16,003 bases of DNA from CAIYHK01 sp964638795 (lineage in GTDB: Bacteria; Actinomycetota; Acidimicrobiia; Acidimicrobiales; Ilumatobacteraceae): NCBI GenBank assembly GCA_964638795.1, contig CAZXAX010000042.1:1-16003 (forward strand). Reading direction: 5' to 3'. The position numbers were made by a program, and so were the translations under genes. Positions 7,012 through 13,887 of the stretch are shown in pieces. A model generated the notes under the pieces. It searched no databases. It was not told where the DNA came from and saw only the letters and a program-made list of their open reading frames with translations. Position 1 is the first letter of the stretch; the number at the start of each line of letters is the position of its first letter.

Positions 7012-8397
7012 GTGGAAGACATTGATGTACTCATAAAGGGCTGGTACGTGGTCACGATGAATGCAACACGTGACATCATCCGCAATGGTGCAGTGGCCGT
7101 TAAGGGCAACAAGATTCTTGAGGTTGGCAAAGCTGCTGACCTCGAAAAGAAATATAAGGCTAAAGAAGTAGTCGGTGGTGATCGCTTCGTTGTTGCCCCG
7201 GGCCAAGTGAACTCACACATTCATATCACTGGTGAGCCGCTAACGCGTGGGTATGTCCCCGACGACACGCCATTTGAAGAGAACGTTTTCATGTGGCTGT
7301 GCCCTCTGTACGCGGCTTTTGAAGCACATGAAGAGAAAATGTCTGGCCAGTTGGCCGCAATTGAAATGTTGAAAAGCGGAACAACGTCATTTTTGGAAGC
7401 GGGCACGATTCGCTTCATGGACGAAGTGGTTGAAGGTCTCGTTGACATTGGAATTCGTGGTCGTGTGGGTCGTTGGATCTGGGATCTTCCACCCGAGCCG
7501 GATGTCTACAAGCAAGACACCGATGAGGCGATCCGCAATCTGGAGCAATCAATCACGAAGTATCGCTCGCTTGCTGATGGACGCATTCAGTCGTGGTCGA
7601 TCTTGGTTGGGCACACAACGTGTTCCGATCCACTCTGGCGCGCAGCACGTGATCTCGCCAATGAACACGGCACTGGAATGTCATTTCACATGTCACCAGC
7701 CAAACTCGACCCTGAAGGCTTCTTGGCCGAGTTTGGTCACCGACCCATGGTCCATCTCGCTGAACTCGGTGTGCTCGGGCCTGATGTTGCAATTACTCAC
7801 GCGGTGCAGGTTGACAACAACGAACTCGCAATCATGGCCGAGGCTGGCGTAACGGTTGCGCATTGTCCAACCACGGCGTTGAAAGTTAGTTATGGCGTTA
7901 CGCAGGTAGGCAAGATGCCCGAGATGGTCACGTCGGGGGTGAATGTTGCAATCGGTACCGATGGCAACAACGCCTCCAACTATTCCGACCTCATGCGAGC
8001 CACCTATCTGGTAGCGGGATTGTTCAAGGACGCACGCACTGATCCACAAATGTTCCCTGCGGAGAAGGCATTTGAGATGTCAACTCTCGGTGGTGCAAAA
8101 GCCATCTGTGCCGAAGATGAAATCGGTTCGTTGGAAGCTGGTAAGAAAGCTGACCTCGTCTTACATGACACCGATCGTCCCGAGTGGCGACCCTTGTTAA
8201 ATGTGATGAACCAACTCGTGTGGGCAGCCGATGGTCGTGGAGTACACACCGTGTTTGTGGATGGCAAGAAAGTTGTCGAAGCCGGGCGGATGACCACTAT
8301 TGACGAAGATCGTTTCTGGGCTCAGTGCCAAGAAGCAGGCGAGGCAATTACATCGCGTTCGGGCCTGCCCGACAAGGCGAAGTATCCGGTTCTCTAG
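7012..8397 (+). CDS. Amidohydrolase A (SAH-deaminase/chlorohydrolase-like, HxxE Glu absent)
   Basis: Metal-dependent hydrolase of 461 residues in the amidohydrolase superfamily, group of SsnA, S-adenosylhomocysteine/guanine deaminases and TrzN/AtzA. A short beta domain (about 1-60 and the C-terminal EIGSLEAGKKADLVL region) flanks a TIM barrel. Metal ligands are visible: H69 and H71 (NSHIH), H226 (FHMSP), D317 (GTDGN); H263 (THAV) matches the catalytic-site histidine. In relatives the third histidine belongs to HxxE, whose Glu takes part in proton transfer; here that position is P229. The likely chemistry is C-N hydrolysis or deamination on a heterocycle, but the change leaves the reaction open. 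It starts at GTG and is the last gene of the plus-strand operon, converging on the SnoaL-like gene. Amidohydrolase B is a clear paralogue. Confidence 0.9.
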   Translation: MEDIDVLIKGWYVVTMNATRDIIRNGAVAVKGNKILEVGKAADLEKKYKAKEVVGGDRFVVAPGQVNSHIHITGEPLTRGYVPDDTPFEENVFMWLCPLYAAFEAHEEKMSGQLAAIEMLKSGTTSFLEAGTIRFMDEVVEGLVDIGIRGRVGRWIWDLPPEPDVYKQDTDEAIRNLEQSITKYRSLADGRIQSWSILVGHTTCSDPLWRAARDLANEHGTGMSFHMSPAKLDPEGFLAEFGHRPMVHLAELGVLGPDVAITHAVQVDNNELAIMAEAGVTVAHCPTTALKVSYGVTQVGKMPEMVTSGVNVAIGTDGNNASNYSDLMRATYLVAGLFKDARTDPQMFPAEKAFEMSTLGGAKAICAEDEIGSLEAGKKADLVLHDTDRPEWRPLLNVMNQLVWAADGRGVHTVFVDGKKVVEAGRMTTIDEDRFWAQCQEAGEAITSRSGLPDKAKYPVL

Positions 8398-8412
8398 CGA
8401 CGTCTTAAGTGT

Positions 8413-8796
8413 TTAGGGTTCAAGCCCTGCCTGCTGAAGAAACGATTTTGAATCCCAGTAATCAGTGCGGTCAGTAATCAGGCCGTTGCGCACCGTGATG
8501 CGCATCATTCCGCGCACTGCAATCTCACGCTCGTTTACGCGCGCACGCAACGTGTACGCATTCGCTACTTGATCACCTTCGGTAATTTGACTCTCAACTT
8601 CGTAGATCAACCCAGGCATCGAGGCGATGAAACCAGGCAGGCGACGGCGGTATTCGTCTTTGCCTTGGCATCCAGAGCCGAGTGCGGATGTGTGTTCGTT
8701 AATGAAGTCCTCTGACACAAAACTGGCGACCACATCAGGGTCACCAGTTGCGAAGGATTCAAGATACCTGCGGCAGATATCCGCGGGTGAGCTCAA
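8413..8796 (-). CDS. SnoaL-like/NTF2-fold small protein
   Basis: A 127-residue protein with the look of the SnoaL-like (NTF2-fold) family. It begins SSPADICRRYLESFATGDPDVVASFVSEDFINEHTS, cited here by its core YLESFATGDPD, and ends with the typical DYWDSKSFLQQAGL segment. Relatives act as cyclases, isomerases or ligand-binding proteins on small ring compounds. The start is a TTG (8794-8796) that overlaps the TGA of the upstream VOC gene as TTGA, with GGAAG a short way upstream, so translation is probably coupled. It ends the minus-strand block. A catalytic function cannot be assigned from sequence, and the family includes non-enzymes. Confidence 0.8.
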   Translation of the reverse strand: MSSPADICRRYLESFATGDPDVVASFVSEDFINEHTSALGSGCQGKDEYRRRLPGFIASMPGLIYEVESQITEGDQVANAYTLRARVNEREIAVRGMMRITVRNGLITDRTDYWDSKSFLQQAGLEP

Positions 8797-9263
8797 CCCC
8801 AGACTTCCTTAGCCTTTGCGTAAACGCCTTGGTCGTATGAGAACTCGATCATGTTTCCATCGGGATCTTTCAACGCACAGATATAGCCAATTGGTGGCGG
8901 CATATCGGTGGGAGGCCACGCCAGACATCCGTCAGCTTCGCCCATTGCAGCGGTATCTTCAACAGCTTTGCGACTCGTTAGCTCAATGCCAATGTGTGCA
9001 AAAGGAGCCATGATCGGCTGTGGTGGACCGTCTTGGTCTTTAAAGAAACTGACGAGCACGAGGATGAACGGCTTGTCGCCTTGGTCATCGTGTCCGAGCC
9101 ATGCGCCGTAGCCATCCGGATCTTCGCGTCGATCGAGCAGACGCAATGGCGTGAACTTCTCGTACCACGCAATCGACTTGTCGATGTCGGTGGAAGGTAG
9201 AGCGATGTGGGTCCAACGCGCCCGCGGCGGATGGAGTTCGTACACGTCGTTCGGGTCACTCAT
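8793..9263 (-). CDS. VOC/glyoxalase-fold protein with metal-ligand residues
   Basis: A 156-residue single-chain VOC (glyoxalase/bleomycin-resistance/extradiol-dioxygenase) protein with two beta-alpha-beta-beta-beta modules. H19 (RWTHIALP), H90 (FAHIGIE) and E140 (GNMIEFS) fall at the usual metal-ligand positions, which suggests a metal-dependent enzyme such as an isomerase, lyase or dioxygenase. The reading frame is open farther upstream, but the protein properly begins at MSDPNDVYEL. That ATG overlaps the end of the preceding VOC gene by eight bases (ATGAGTGA), which argues for coupled translation and against the longer version. The exact reaction is unknown. Confidence 0.85.
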   Translation of the reverse strand: MSDPNDVYELHPPRARWTHIALPSTDIDKSIAWYEKFTPLRLLDRREDPDGYGAWLGHDDQGDKPFILVLVSFFKDQDGPPQPIMAPFAHIGIELTSRKAVEDTAAMGEADGCLAWPPTDMPPPIGYICALKDPDGNMIEFSYDQGVYAKAKEVWG

Positions 9264-9747
9264 TGGTCCAGCCTTCGGGAATCTTTGGTGAGTCGCCACC
9301 CTTGGTCCACATGATGATGTGATTGCCCCATGGATCTTCGAATGCGCAGTTAAAGCCATTGAACTCTGCCCAGAAGTGGTCACGCCAGAGTTCCTTTGCG
9401 CCTTCTTTTACCGCACGGTCAAGAATCGCGTTTTGGTCGTCATCGTCAGACACCAAAACCCACATCCGAATGCCGCGCTTATCACGGTTTAATTCGCGGG
9501 GGCCAACGCCTGCCGAGTCCGGATGGGGGCGAGCGTTATTGACGTTGTAGATGCCGATGTGCAGGTTGCCGATTGGGCTTTGGCTGCCGTCGTCAAGCTT
9601 GAAGTTCTGACCCGGGACCAAACGATGGAAGACGCCGTGTGGGCGACCTTCGTTAGTCCAGCCAAAAACCTTGGCGTAAAACTCGCCCGTTGCACTGGGG
9701 TCATCTGACGGAAGATCAACAAATATAAGGGTGCTGGGATATGTCAT
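9256..9747 (-). CDS. VOC-family protein lacking obvious metal ligands
   Basis: A 163-residue VOC-fold protein, beginning MTYPSTLIFVDLPSDDP and including the typical FYAKVFGWTNEGRP segment. The first strand has Phe/Val where metal-binding members have His, and the C-terminal GNHIIMW has Met where they have Glu. It therefore looks like a metal-free ligand-binding or sequestering member, as in bleomycin-resistance proteins. Start choice: ATG 9747 has GAGG three to four bases upstream and matches the family's usual N-terminus. ATG 9768 would add seven residues and overlap the amidohydrolase stop as ATGA, a plausible alternative. It lies between amidohydrolase B and the metal-type VOC gene in one operon. 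Confidence 0.82.
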   Translation of the reverse strand: MTYPSTLIFVDLPSDDPSATGEFYAKVFGWTNEGRPHGVFHRLVPGQNFKLDDGSQSPIGNLHIGIYNVNNARPHPDSAGVGPRELNRDKRGIRMWVLVSDDDDQNAILDRAVKEGAKELWRDHFWAEFNGFNCAFEDPWGNHIIMWTKGGDSPKIPEGWTNE

Positions 9748-9764
9748 GCCCCTCACCATAGCAC

Positions 9765-11108
9765 TCATGGTCTGATGGTCTGACCAAGAATCTGTGCTCG
9801 TTTTTGTGCTTCTTCGGCCGCGGCAGCGATGTCGACGGTGATGCATTTGCGCCCACGAATCACCTGCTTGCCAGCGACAAAAACATCGGCCACGGATGCG
9901 CCATTTGATGACCAAATGAGTTGCAACACCGGGTTGCTACTGCGCGTGATCCACTCGGGTCCCGAAGTTTGAAAAACCACCACGTCGGCCTGTTTACCAA
10001 CTTCCAATGAGCCGATCTTGTCGTCCATGCCGATGGCCCGTGCTGCTTCAATCGTGTGTTGGGCAAGTGCATCAACGGCGGAATAGCTAAATGGGTCCAT
10101 CGACTTGTCGCGCATGAGTCCCGCAAAGAGTGCTGCATTGCGTATTGGATCCACAGCATCACCGGAGTTCTCAGAATCACAACCGAGTGCGACCCGAACT
10201 CCTCGGCGCAGCATCTCATCGTGGCGTCCACCTGCAGTTATGCCTTGGGCCAAACGTAAGTATGCCCAAGGGCAAACTGCGACGGCGGCATCTGCACTCA
10301 CAACACAGTCAATTTCGTCCTCATTGAGGTGCACTGCATGCGCAAGCAATACGTGGGGTCCGAGGGCACCGAGATCGTAGAGGTGGCGCACGGGATGTTT
10401 GCCGGTGCGGGCGAGATACGAAGCCGTGTCGTTGGTGCTGGGTGAAATGTGGAACGTGAGGTGAGTTGAATTGTTGCGCGCTAATTCTGAAGCCGCGCAG
10501 ACCAACTCATCAGACATCAAATCGTGCCCCACGAGAGTTACCCATCCTTCGATTAGCCCACCTGGTGGGGCAATGCGCAGAACTTCACGTTGACGATCAA
10601 GGACTTCACTGATGCTTCCTGCATACGGTGCGCCTTCCGTGTCCCAGCCCCAACTCCCGAGCGTGCCACGCGTTCCAATAGCTGTTTGTGCTGAGTGTAC
10701 GGATTGCGGGTGGGCAACCGTTCCAGCTTCAACGGTGGTCGTAATGCCATTGCAGAGAGCTTCGTTGAGTGCCAGCAGCGCCGATAGGTAGTCATCGCGC
10801 TCAGTATGGGCAGCGTGGATTGGTACTGCCCAATTGAAGATCGCATCCTGAGAGTCGATCGTGTCTGGAATCATGGATTTGAACAATCGATCACCAGTCA
10901 AGTGCTGATGGCCGTTGATCATTCCAGGAGTAATCACCGCAGTTGGCTCACCATGGATTTCCGCGTCTGGCATTGAGACGCACAGTTTGTCAAACTTGTC
11001 CACTGCAACAATTTGATTGTCTTCAATCGCTATGGCGCCATCTTCGATGATCTCGCGCTTGGCATTCATTGTGATTACTTGTTTCGCGCGCACGAGAATT
11101 CTCGACAT
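9765..11108 (-). CDS. Amidohydrolase B (paralogue of A, HxxE Glu absent)
   Basis: A 447-residue amidohydrolase of the same subgroup as the one at 7012-8397. Shared landmarks include VITMNAKREIIEDGAIAI near the start, the EAGT after the first barrel strands, LVGHDLMSDEL and the C-terminal KIGSLEVGKQADVVVF. Metal-site residues are H67 and H69 (GHQH), H220 (FHISP), D311 (GCDSEN), plus H257 (AHAV) at the catalytic histidine position. As in the paralogue, Pro (P223) stands where HxxE would supply Glu. The start chosen is ATG 11108 (MSRILVRAKQ); a longer frame would run into the divergent Rieske gene. There is no clear Shine-Dalgarno sequence, consistent with a leaderless transcript. It leads an operon with two VOC genes and a SnoaL-like gene. 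Substrate unknown; a C-N bond of a heterocycle is the best guess. Confidence 0.9.
   Translation of the reverse strand: MSRILVRAKQVITMNAKREIIEDGAIAIEDNQIVAVDKFDKLCVSMPDAEIHGEPTAVITPGMINGHQHLTGDRLFKSMIPDTIDSQDAIFNWAVPIHAAHTERDDYLSALLALNEALCNGITTTVEAGTVAHPQSVHSAQTAIGTRGTLGSWGWDTEGAPYAGSISEVLDRQREVLRIAPPGGLIEGWVTLVGHDLMSDELVCAASELARNNSTHLTFHISPSTNDTASYLARTGKHPVRHLYDLGALGPHVLLAHAVHLNEDEIDCVVSADAAVAVCPWAYLRLAQGITAGGRHDEMLRRGVRVALGCDSENSGDAVDPIRNAALFAGLMRDKSMDPFSYSAVDALAQHTIEAARAIGMDDKIGSLEVGKQADVVVFQTSGPEWITRSSNPVLQLIWSSNGASVADVFVAGKQVIRGRKCITVDIAAAAEEAQKRAQILGQTIRP
11093..11104. promoter_or_regulatory. 12-bp palindrome at the divergent promoter (operator candidate)
   Basis: CGAGAATTCTCG is a perfect palindrome over codons 2-5 of amidohydrolase B and about where a -35 box for the Rieske gene would fall. 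It is a plausible dimeric regulator site for both directions. Palindromes of this size arise by chance a few times in 16 kb, so position is the main argument. Confidence 0.35.
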
Positions 11109-11116
11109 AGGGCAAC

Positions 11117-11144
11117 ACACTATGCTGACAAAACATGGGGTCAA
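11117..11144 (-). promoter_or_regulatory. Candidate promoter of the amidohydrolase B operon
   Basis: On the minus strand TTGACC (11139-11144 region) is followed after 16 bases by TAGTGT (11117-11122), which fits the loose actinobacterial TAnnnT. The ATG comes eight bases after that -10, so the mRNA would be leaderless or nearly so. Its -35 lies in the first codons of the divergent Rieske gene. Confidence 0.4.
11121..11126 (+). promoter_or_regulatory. Candidate -10 box of the Rieske oxygenase gene
   Basis: TATGCT lies eight bases before ATG 11135, which again implies a near-leaderless transcript, and no Shine-Dalgarno sequence is present. It overlaps the opposing -10 by two bases. The -35 is weak, around 11098-11103, inside the palindrome. 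Confidence 0.4.
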
Positions 11145-12127
11145 TACTTTGCGAAAACAAAAATCTCACTGGCTATTGGTATCCACTGGCATGCAGTACC
11201 GATGTTCTCGGTGCACCATTGCAGCGCCGTTTGCTCGGGCGCAAGCTGGTCCTCTGGCGTAACGGAGATGGGGTGGTGTCCGCACTGCCCGATCGATGCC
11301 CACATAGGGAAGCCGAACTGAGCCGTGGTGAGGTACGGGGTGACTGCCTCGTATGCCCTTATCACGGCTGGGAATTCGCCGCCGATGGCCAGTGCACGCG
11401 GGTGCCTTCGGCAACCGTTGGGGTGCCAGCGCCTCCTAAGGCTCACCTAGATGCATATTTGTCGCAAGAGAAGTATGGCCTCATCTGGGTTTGTCTTGGT
11501 GAACCAGTTGCTGACATCCCGGTATTGAAATGGGAAGACGATCCGGAGTTTCGTCGGATCAACACCCCATTTGATGAGTGGAAAGTGTCTGCCACGCGGA
11601 TGGTTGACAACTTTTTGGACTACACGCATTTCCCTTGGGTTCACAAAGAGTCATTTGGAAACCAACAGGACACGGTTGTTCCTCACATTGAATTGGAGCC
11701 TTTAGATCGCGATTTCTTTGGCTACGCCTACGAAGTCAACGCAAGAAACGAATCAGTCGGGACAATTGCAAGTGGTCAAGATGCAGAAGTTGTGCATCGA
11801 CGAATGACCACTGGTTTCAATTTACCTCTTTTATGCCGTTCCACAATCGAGTATGACAATGGGCTTGCCCACATCCTGCTTCTAATCTGTGTACCGATAG
11901 ACGATGTGAACAGCTACTTCAACTTCGTTGTTTGGCGCCGTGATGATTTTTCTATTCAATCACAAGATGTCACCCGTCTAGATTTCCTCATTGGCGCCGA
12001 AGATAAGCGCATGCTGGAAACATTTGACACTGTGTTGCCGATGGATCAGACCTCACTCGTTTCGGTTCAGGCTGATAAGTGCTCAGTTGAGTGGCGGCGA
12101 CAATTTGCAGCGCTCCTTGCGAAGTAA
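11135..12127 (+). CDS. Rieske [2Fe-2S] oxygenase, terminal oxygenase (alpha) component
   Basis: Rieske non-heme iron oxygenase of 330 residues, in the size range of the VanA/phthalate-oxygenase/demethylase group. The Rieske centre is complete: C55-P-H57 and C74-P-Y-H77. The catalytic mononuclear iron site shows NFLDYTHFPWVH with D162 (bridging Asp) and ligands H165 and H170. The C-terminus has the family's ADKCSVEWRRQFAALL ending, cited by its core VEWRRQF. Such enzymes hydroxylate rings or remove O- or N-methyl groups using electrons from a reductase; no reductase or ferredoxin gene is in the window. It is divergent from amidohydrolase B (26 bases between starts) and is followed five bases after its stop by the sugar kinase. 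The substrate is unknown; demethylation or oxidation of the imported compound is a reasonable guess. Confidence 0.92.
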   Translation: MGSILCENKNLTGYWYPLACSTDVLGAPLQRRLLGRKLVLWRNGDGVVSALPDRCPHREAELSRGEVRGDCLVCPYHGWEFAADGQCTRVPSATVGVPAPPKAHLDAYLSQEKYGLIWVCLGEPVADIPVLKWEDDPEFRRINTPFDEWKVSATRMVDNFLDYTHFPWVHKESFGNQQDTVVPHIELEPLDRDFFGYAYEVNARNESVGTIASGQDAEVVHRRMTTGFNLPLLCRSTIEYDNGLAHILLLICVPIDDVNSYFNFVVWRRDDFSIQSQDVTRLDFLIGAEDKRMLETFDTVLPMDQTSLVSVQADKCSVEWRRQFAALLAK

Positions 12128-12132
12128 GCCCA

Positions 12133-13020
12133 ATGATTGAGAAGGCCTTCGACGTCTGCGTGGTCGGCAGTGCCAATCTTGACTTAGTCACCACAGTCGA
12201 TCATCTAGTGCGTCCGGGCGAGACCATTCTTGCGCGCGGCTATCAAGAGCATCCGGGGGGTAAGGGGCTCAACCAAGCCGTTGCCTGCTCGCGGATGGGT
12301 GCTCGGACTGCATTTGTTGGTTGTGTCGGCCAGGATGCAGCTGGCGCTCAGTTGATGGAAGTGATGGCTCGCGAGAAAATCAACACCGATGCTGTGGCGC
12401 GTGGTGATGAGCCTGCAGGCAGAGCTTTCATCAGTGTTGATGCCAATGGAGAAAACAACATCATCGTGGTGCCCGGATCCAACGCAAACCTCAAAGCCGG
12501 ACACGGAGTGGAAATCGTTGAGAATTCCAAGGTGGTACTCGCCCAGTTAGAGATACCGCTTGAGGTGGTGATTACTGCATTTGCTTCAGCGCGTCGTGCT
12601 GGCGCACTGACGGTTCTTAATCCAGCTCCAGTGCGTGACCTGCCAGATGAGTTGCTTGAGCTGTGTGACTACGTTGTGCCAAATCAAGTGGAGGCACAGC
12701 ACATAGGGGGAGTGGCGCGGTGTCTTGCACTGGGAGTTAAGGCTGTGATTACAACTCTCGGTGCCAACGGAGTGCAGATCGACTCAGCCGTGGGCTCAGA
12801 AAAAATCGGCGCGATTCAAGTCACCGCAGTTGACACAACCGCTGCCGGTGATGCATTTCTTGGTGGATTTTGTTCTTCGCTTGCGTCAGGAGCGGCGATT
12901 AACGAGGCGGTGCGAGTAGGTGCAATAGCGGGCGCTGTTGCTGTAACTCGTGAAGGTGCAGTTCCGTCATTGCCAAATGCTGATGAAGTTCAAGCTCGCC
13001 GCTCCGAGTTGAGTTCCTGA
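12133..13020 (+). CDS. PfkB/ribokinase-family sugar kinase
   Basis: ATP-dependent carbohydrate kinase of 295 residues, closest in appearance to ribokinase. The substrate region GSANLDLVTTVD is at 12-23, PfkB signature 1 EHPGGKGLNQA at 39-49, the NxxE phosphate/Mg motif N184-E187, and signature 2 DTTAAGDAF at 234-242 with catalytic D240. The stretch between NxxE and TTLG is about ten residues shorter than in typical ribokinases, so an alpha helix is trimmed; the catalytic motifs are intact. The start chosen is ATG 12133, five bases after the Rieske stop, where homology begins. No good Shine-Dalgarno sequence is visible, so reinitiation is likely. If the importer brings in nucleosides or a riboside, this kinase would phosphorylate the released pentose; other sugars or nucleosides are possible. 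Confidence 0.88.
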   Translation: MIEKAFDVCVVGSANLDLVTTVDHLVRPGETILARGYQEHPGGKGLNQAVACSRMGARTAFVGCVGQDAAGAQLMEVMAREKINTDAVARGDEPAGRAFISVDANGENNIIVVPGSNANLKAGHGVEIVENSKVVLAQLEIPLEVVITAFASARRAGALTVLNPAPVRDLPDELLELCDYVVPNQVEAQHIGGVARCLALGVKAVITTLGANGVQIDSAVGSEKIGAIQVTAVDTTAAGDAFLGGFCSSLASGAAINEAVRVGAIAGAVAVTREGAVPSLPNADEVQARRSELSS

Positions 13021-13845
13021 TCAGTGGCCCTCGGGTTCGTCACCGGTTCGCACTTCACCAATCTTGTTGTAAGTGGCTGCAACGTCGCCGAGTTTGCCGA
13101 GTGTGACTCCAAGCTCCTCGGCGATCTCAGCAACAACGGTGACATCTTTTTCCAGATAGGGGCGTGTGCCGGCCTCCATCAGTTCAAAGGGTCGACCTCC
13201 TAGTAACGCAACGGCGCGTGAGGCACCAGAGCAGTTAGCGAGGGTATTGGCGAGTAGTTCGCGATCGATTCCTAGGGCATCACCAAGTGCTTGCGCGGCA
13301 CCCGCCAATTGCATGGTGGCGGCAAACAAAATGTTGTTGACCAGTTTCACCTTCATGGCGTCACCAAGCCCACCAACGTGCATTATCGGATTGGCGTAAG
13401 CGCCCACGGCTCGTTGAATGATCGGGATCGTTTGAGACTCACAACCAACCATCACAGCAAGTGTGCCAGCGCGAATCTGATCAGCGGTACCGCTTACTGG
13501 GGCATCAACAATTGTTATGTCACTACGCATGCTTTGTAGGCGTTGCAGTAAAGCTGGGCTTCCTGTCACATGGGAAGCAAAGACTGCACCAGACTTCATT
13601 GCGGTCAGCGCGCCCTCGTCAATCATGGTTGCTTCGAGCTGCGTATCGGAAAAGAGACAAGTAATTAGTAAATCCACATCAGTGGCAGCATCCTTGGCAG
13701 TTGGCACCACGGTTGCACCAACTTTTTGCAGCGCATCAATCACCTCGGGACGTCGTCCACACACGATTACTTCGATGCCTGCAGCGCACATGCGCTCAAC
13801 CATCGGCATCCCCATCTGCCCTGGGCCAATGAACCCAACCTTCAT
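13021..13845 (-). CDS. Beta-hydroxyacid dehydrogenase (3-hydroxyisobutyrate dehydrogenase family)
   Basis: NAD(P)-dependent oxidoreductase of 274 residues. The Rossmann glycine motif is GFIGPGQMG at 4-12. The substrate segment reads DAPVSGT at 114-120, with Thr instead of the usual second Gly. The catalytic lysine motif is K167-LVN-N171. Family members oxidise 3-hydroxyisobutyrate, tartronate semialdehyde, 6-phosphogluconate-like acids or reduce succinic semialdehyde. The slightly short length and the SGT variant keep the substrate open. A G-rich ribosome-binding site (GGGGGATGAG) lies just before ATG 13845. It is the last gene of the minus-strand block and follows the FAD oxidase by 42 bases. 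Its TGA directly abuts the TGA of the convergent kinase gene. Confidence 0.9.
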   Translation of the reverse strand: MKVGFIGPGQMGMPMVERMCAAGIEVIVCGRRPEVIDALQKVGATVVPTAKDAATDVDLLITCLFSDTQLEATMIDEGALTAMKSGAVFASHVTGSPALLQRLQSMRSDITIVDAPVSGTADQIRAGTLAVMVGCESQTIPIIQRAVGAYANPIMHVGGLGDAMKVKLVNNILFAATMQLAGAAQALGDALGIDRELLANTLANCSGASRAVALLGGRPFELMEAGTRPYLEKDVTVVAEIAEELGVTLGKLGDVAATYNKIGEVRTGDEPEGH

Positions 13846-13887
13846 CTCATCCCCCGATCAACAAGGTGAAATACTACGTGAGGCTAT

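Noticed and set aside
8398..8430. Possible bidirectional terminator between amidohydrolase A and the SnoaL gene
   Set aside because: Only a four-base AGGG/CCCT stem is visible and there is no U run on either strand.
9264..9383. Forty-residue N-terminal extension of the metal-type VOC protein
   Set aside because: It is read through the preceding VOC gene in another frame and precedes a good family N-terminus at 9263.
9769..9915. N-terminal extension of the first VOC gene
   Set aside because: It is antisense-frame sequence of the amidohydrolase B 3' end with an Arg/His-rich, non-family composition.
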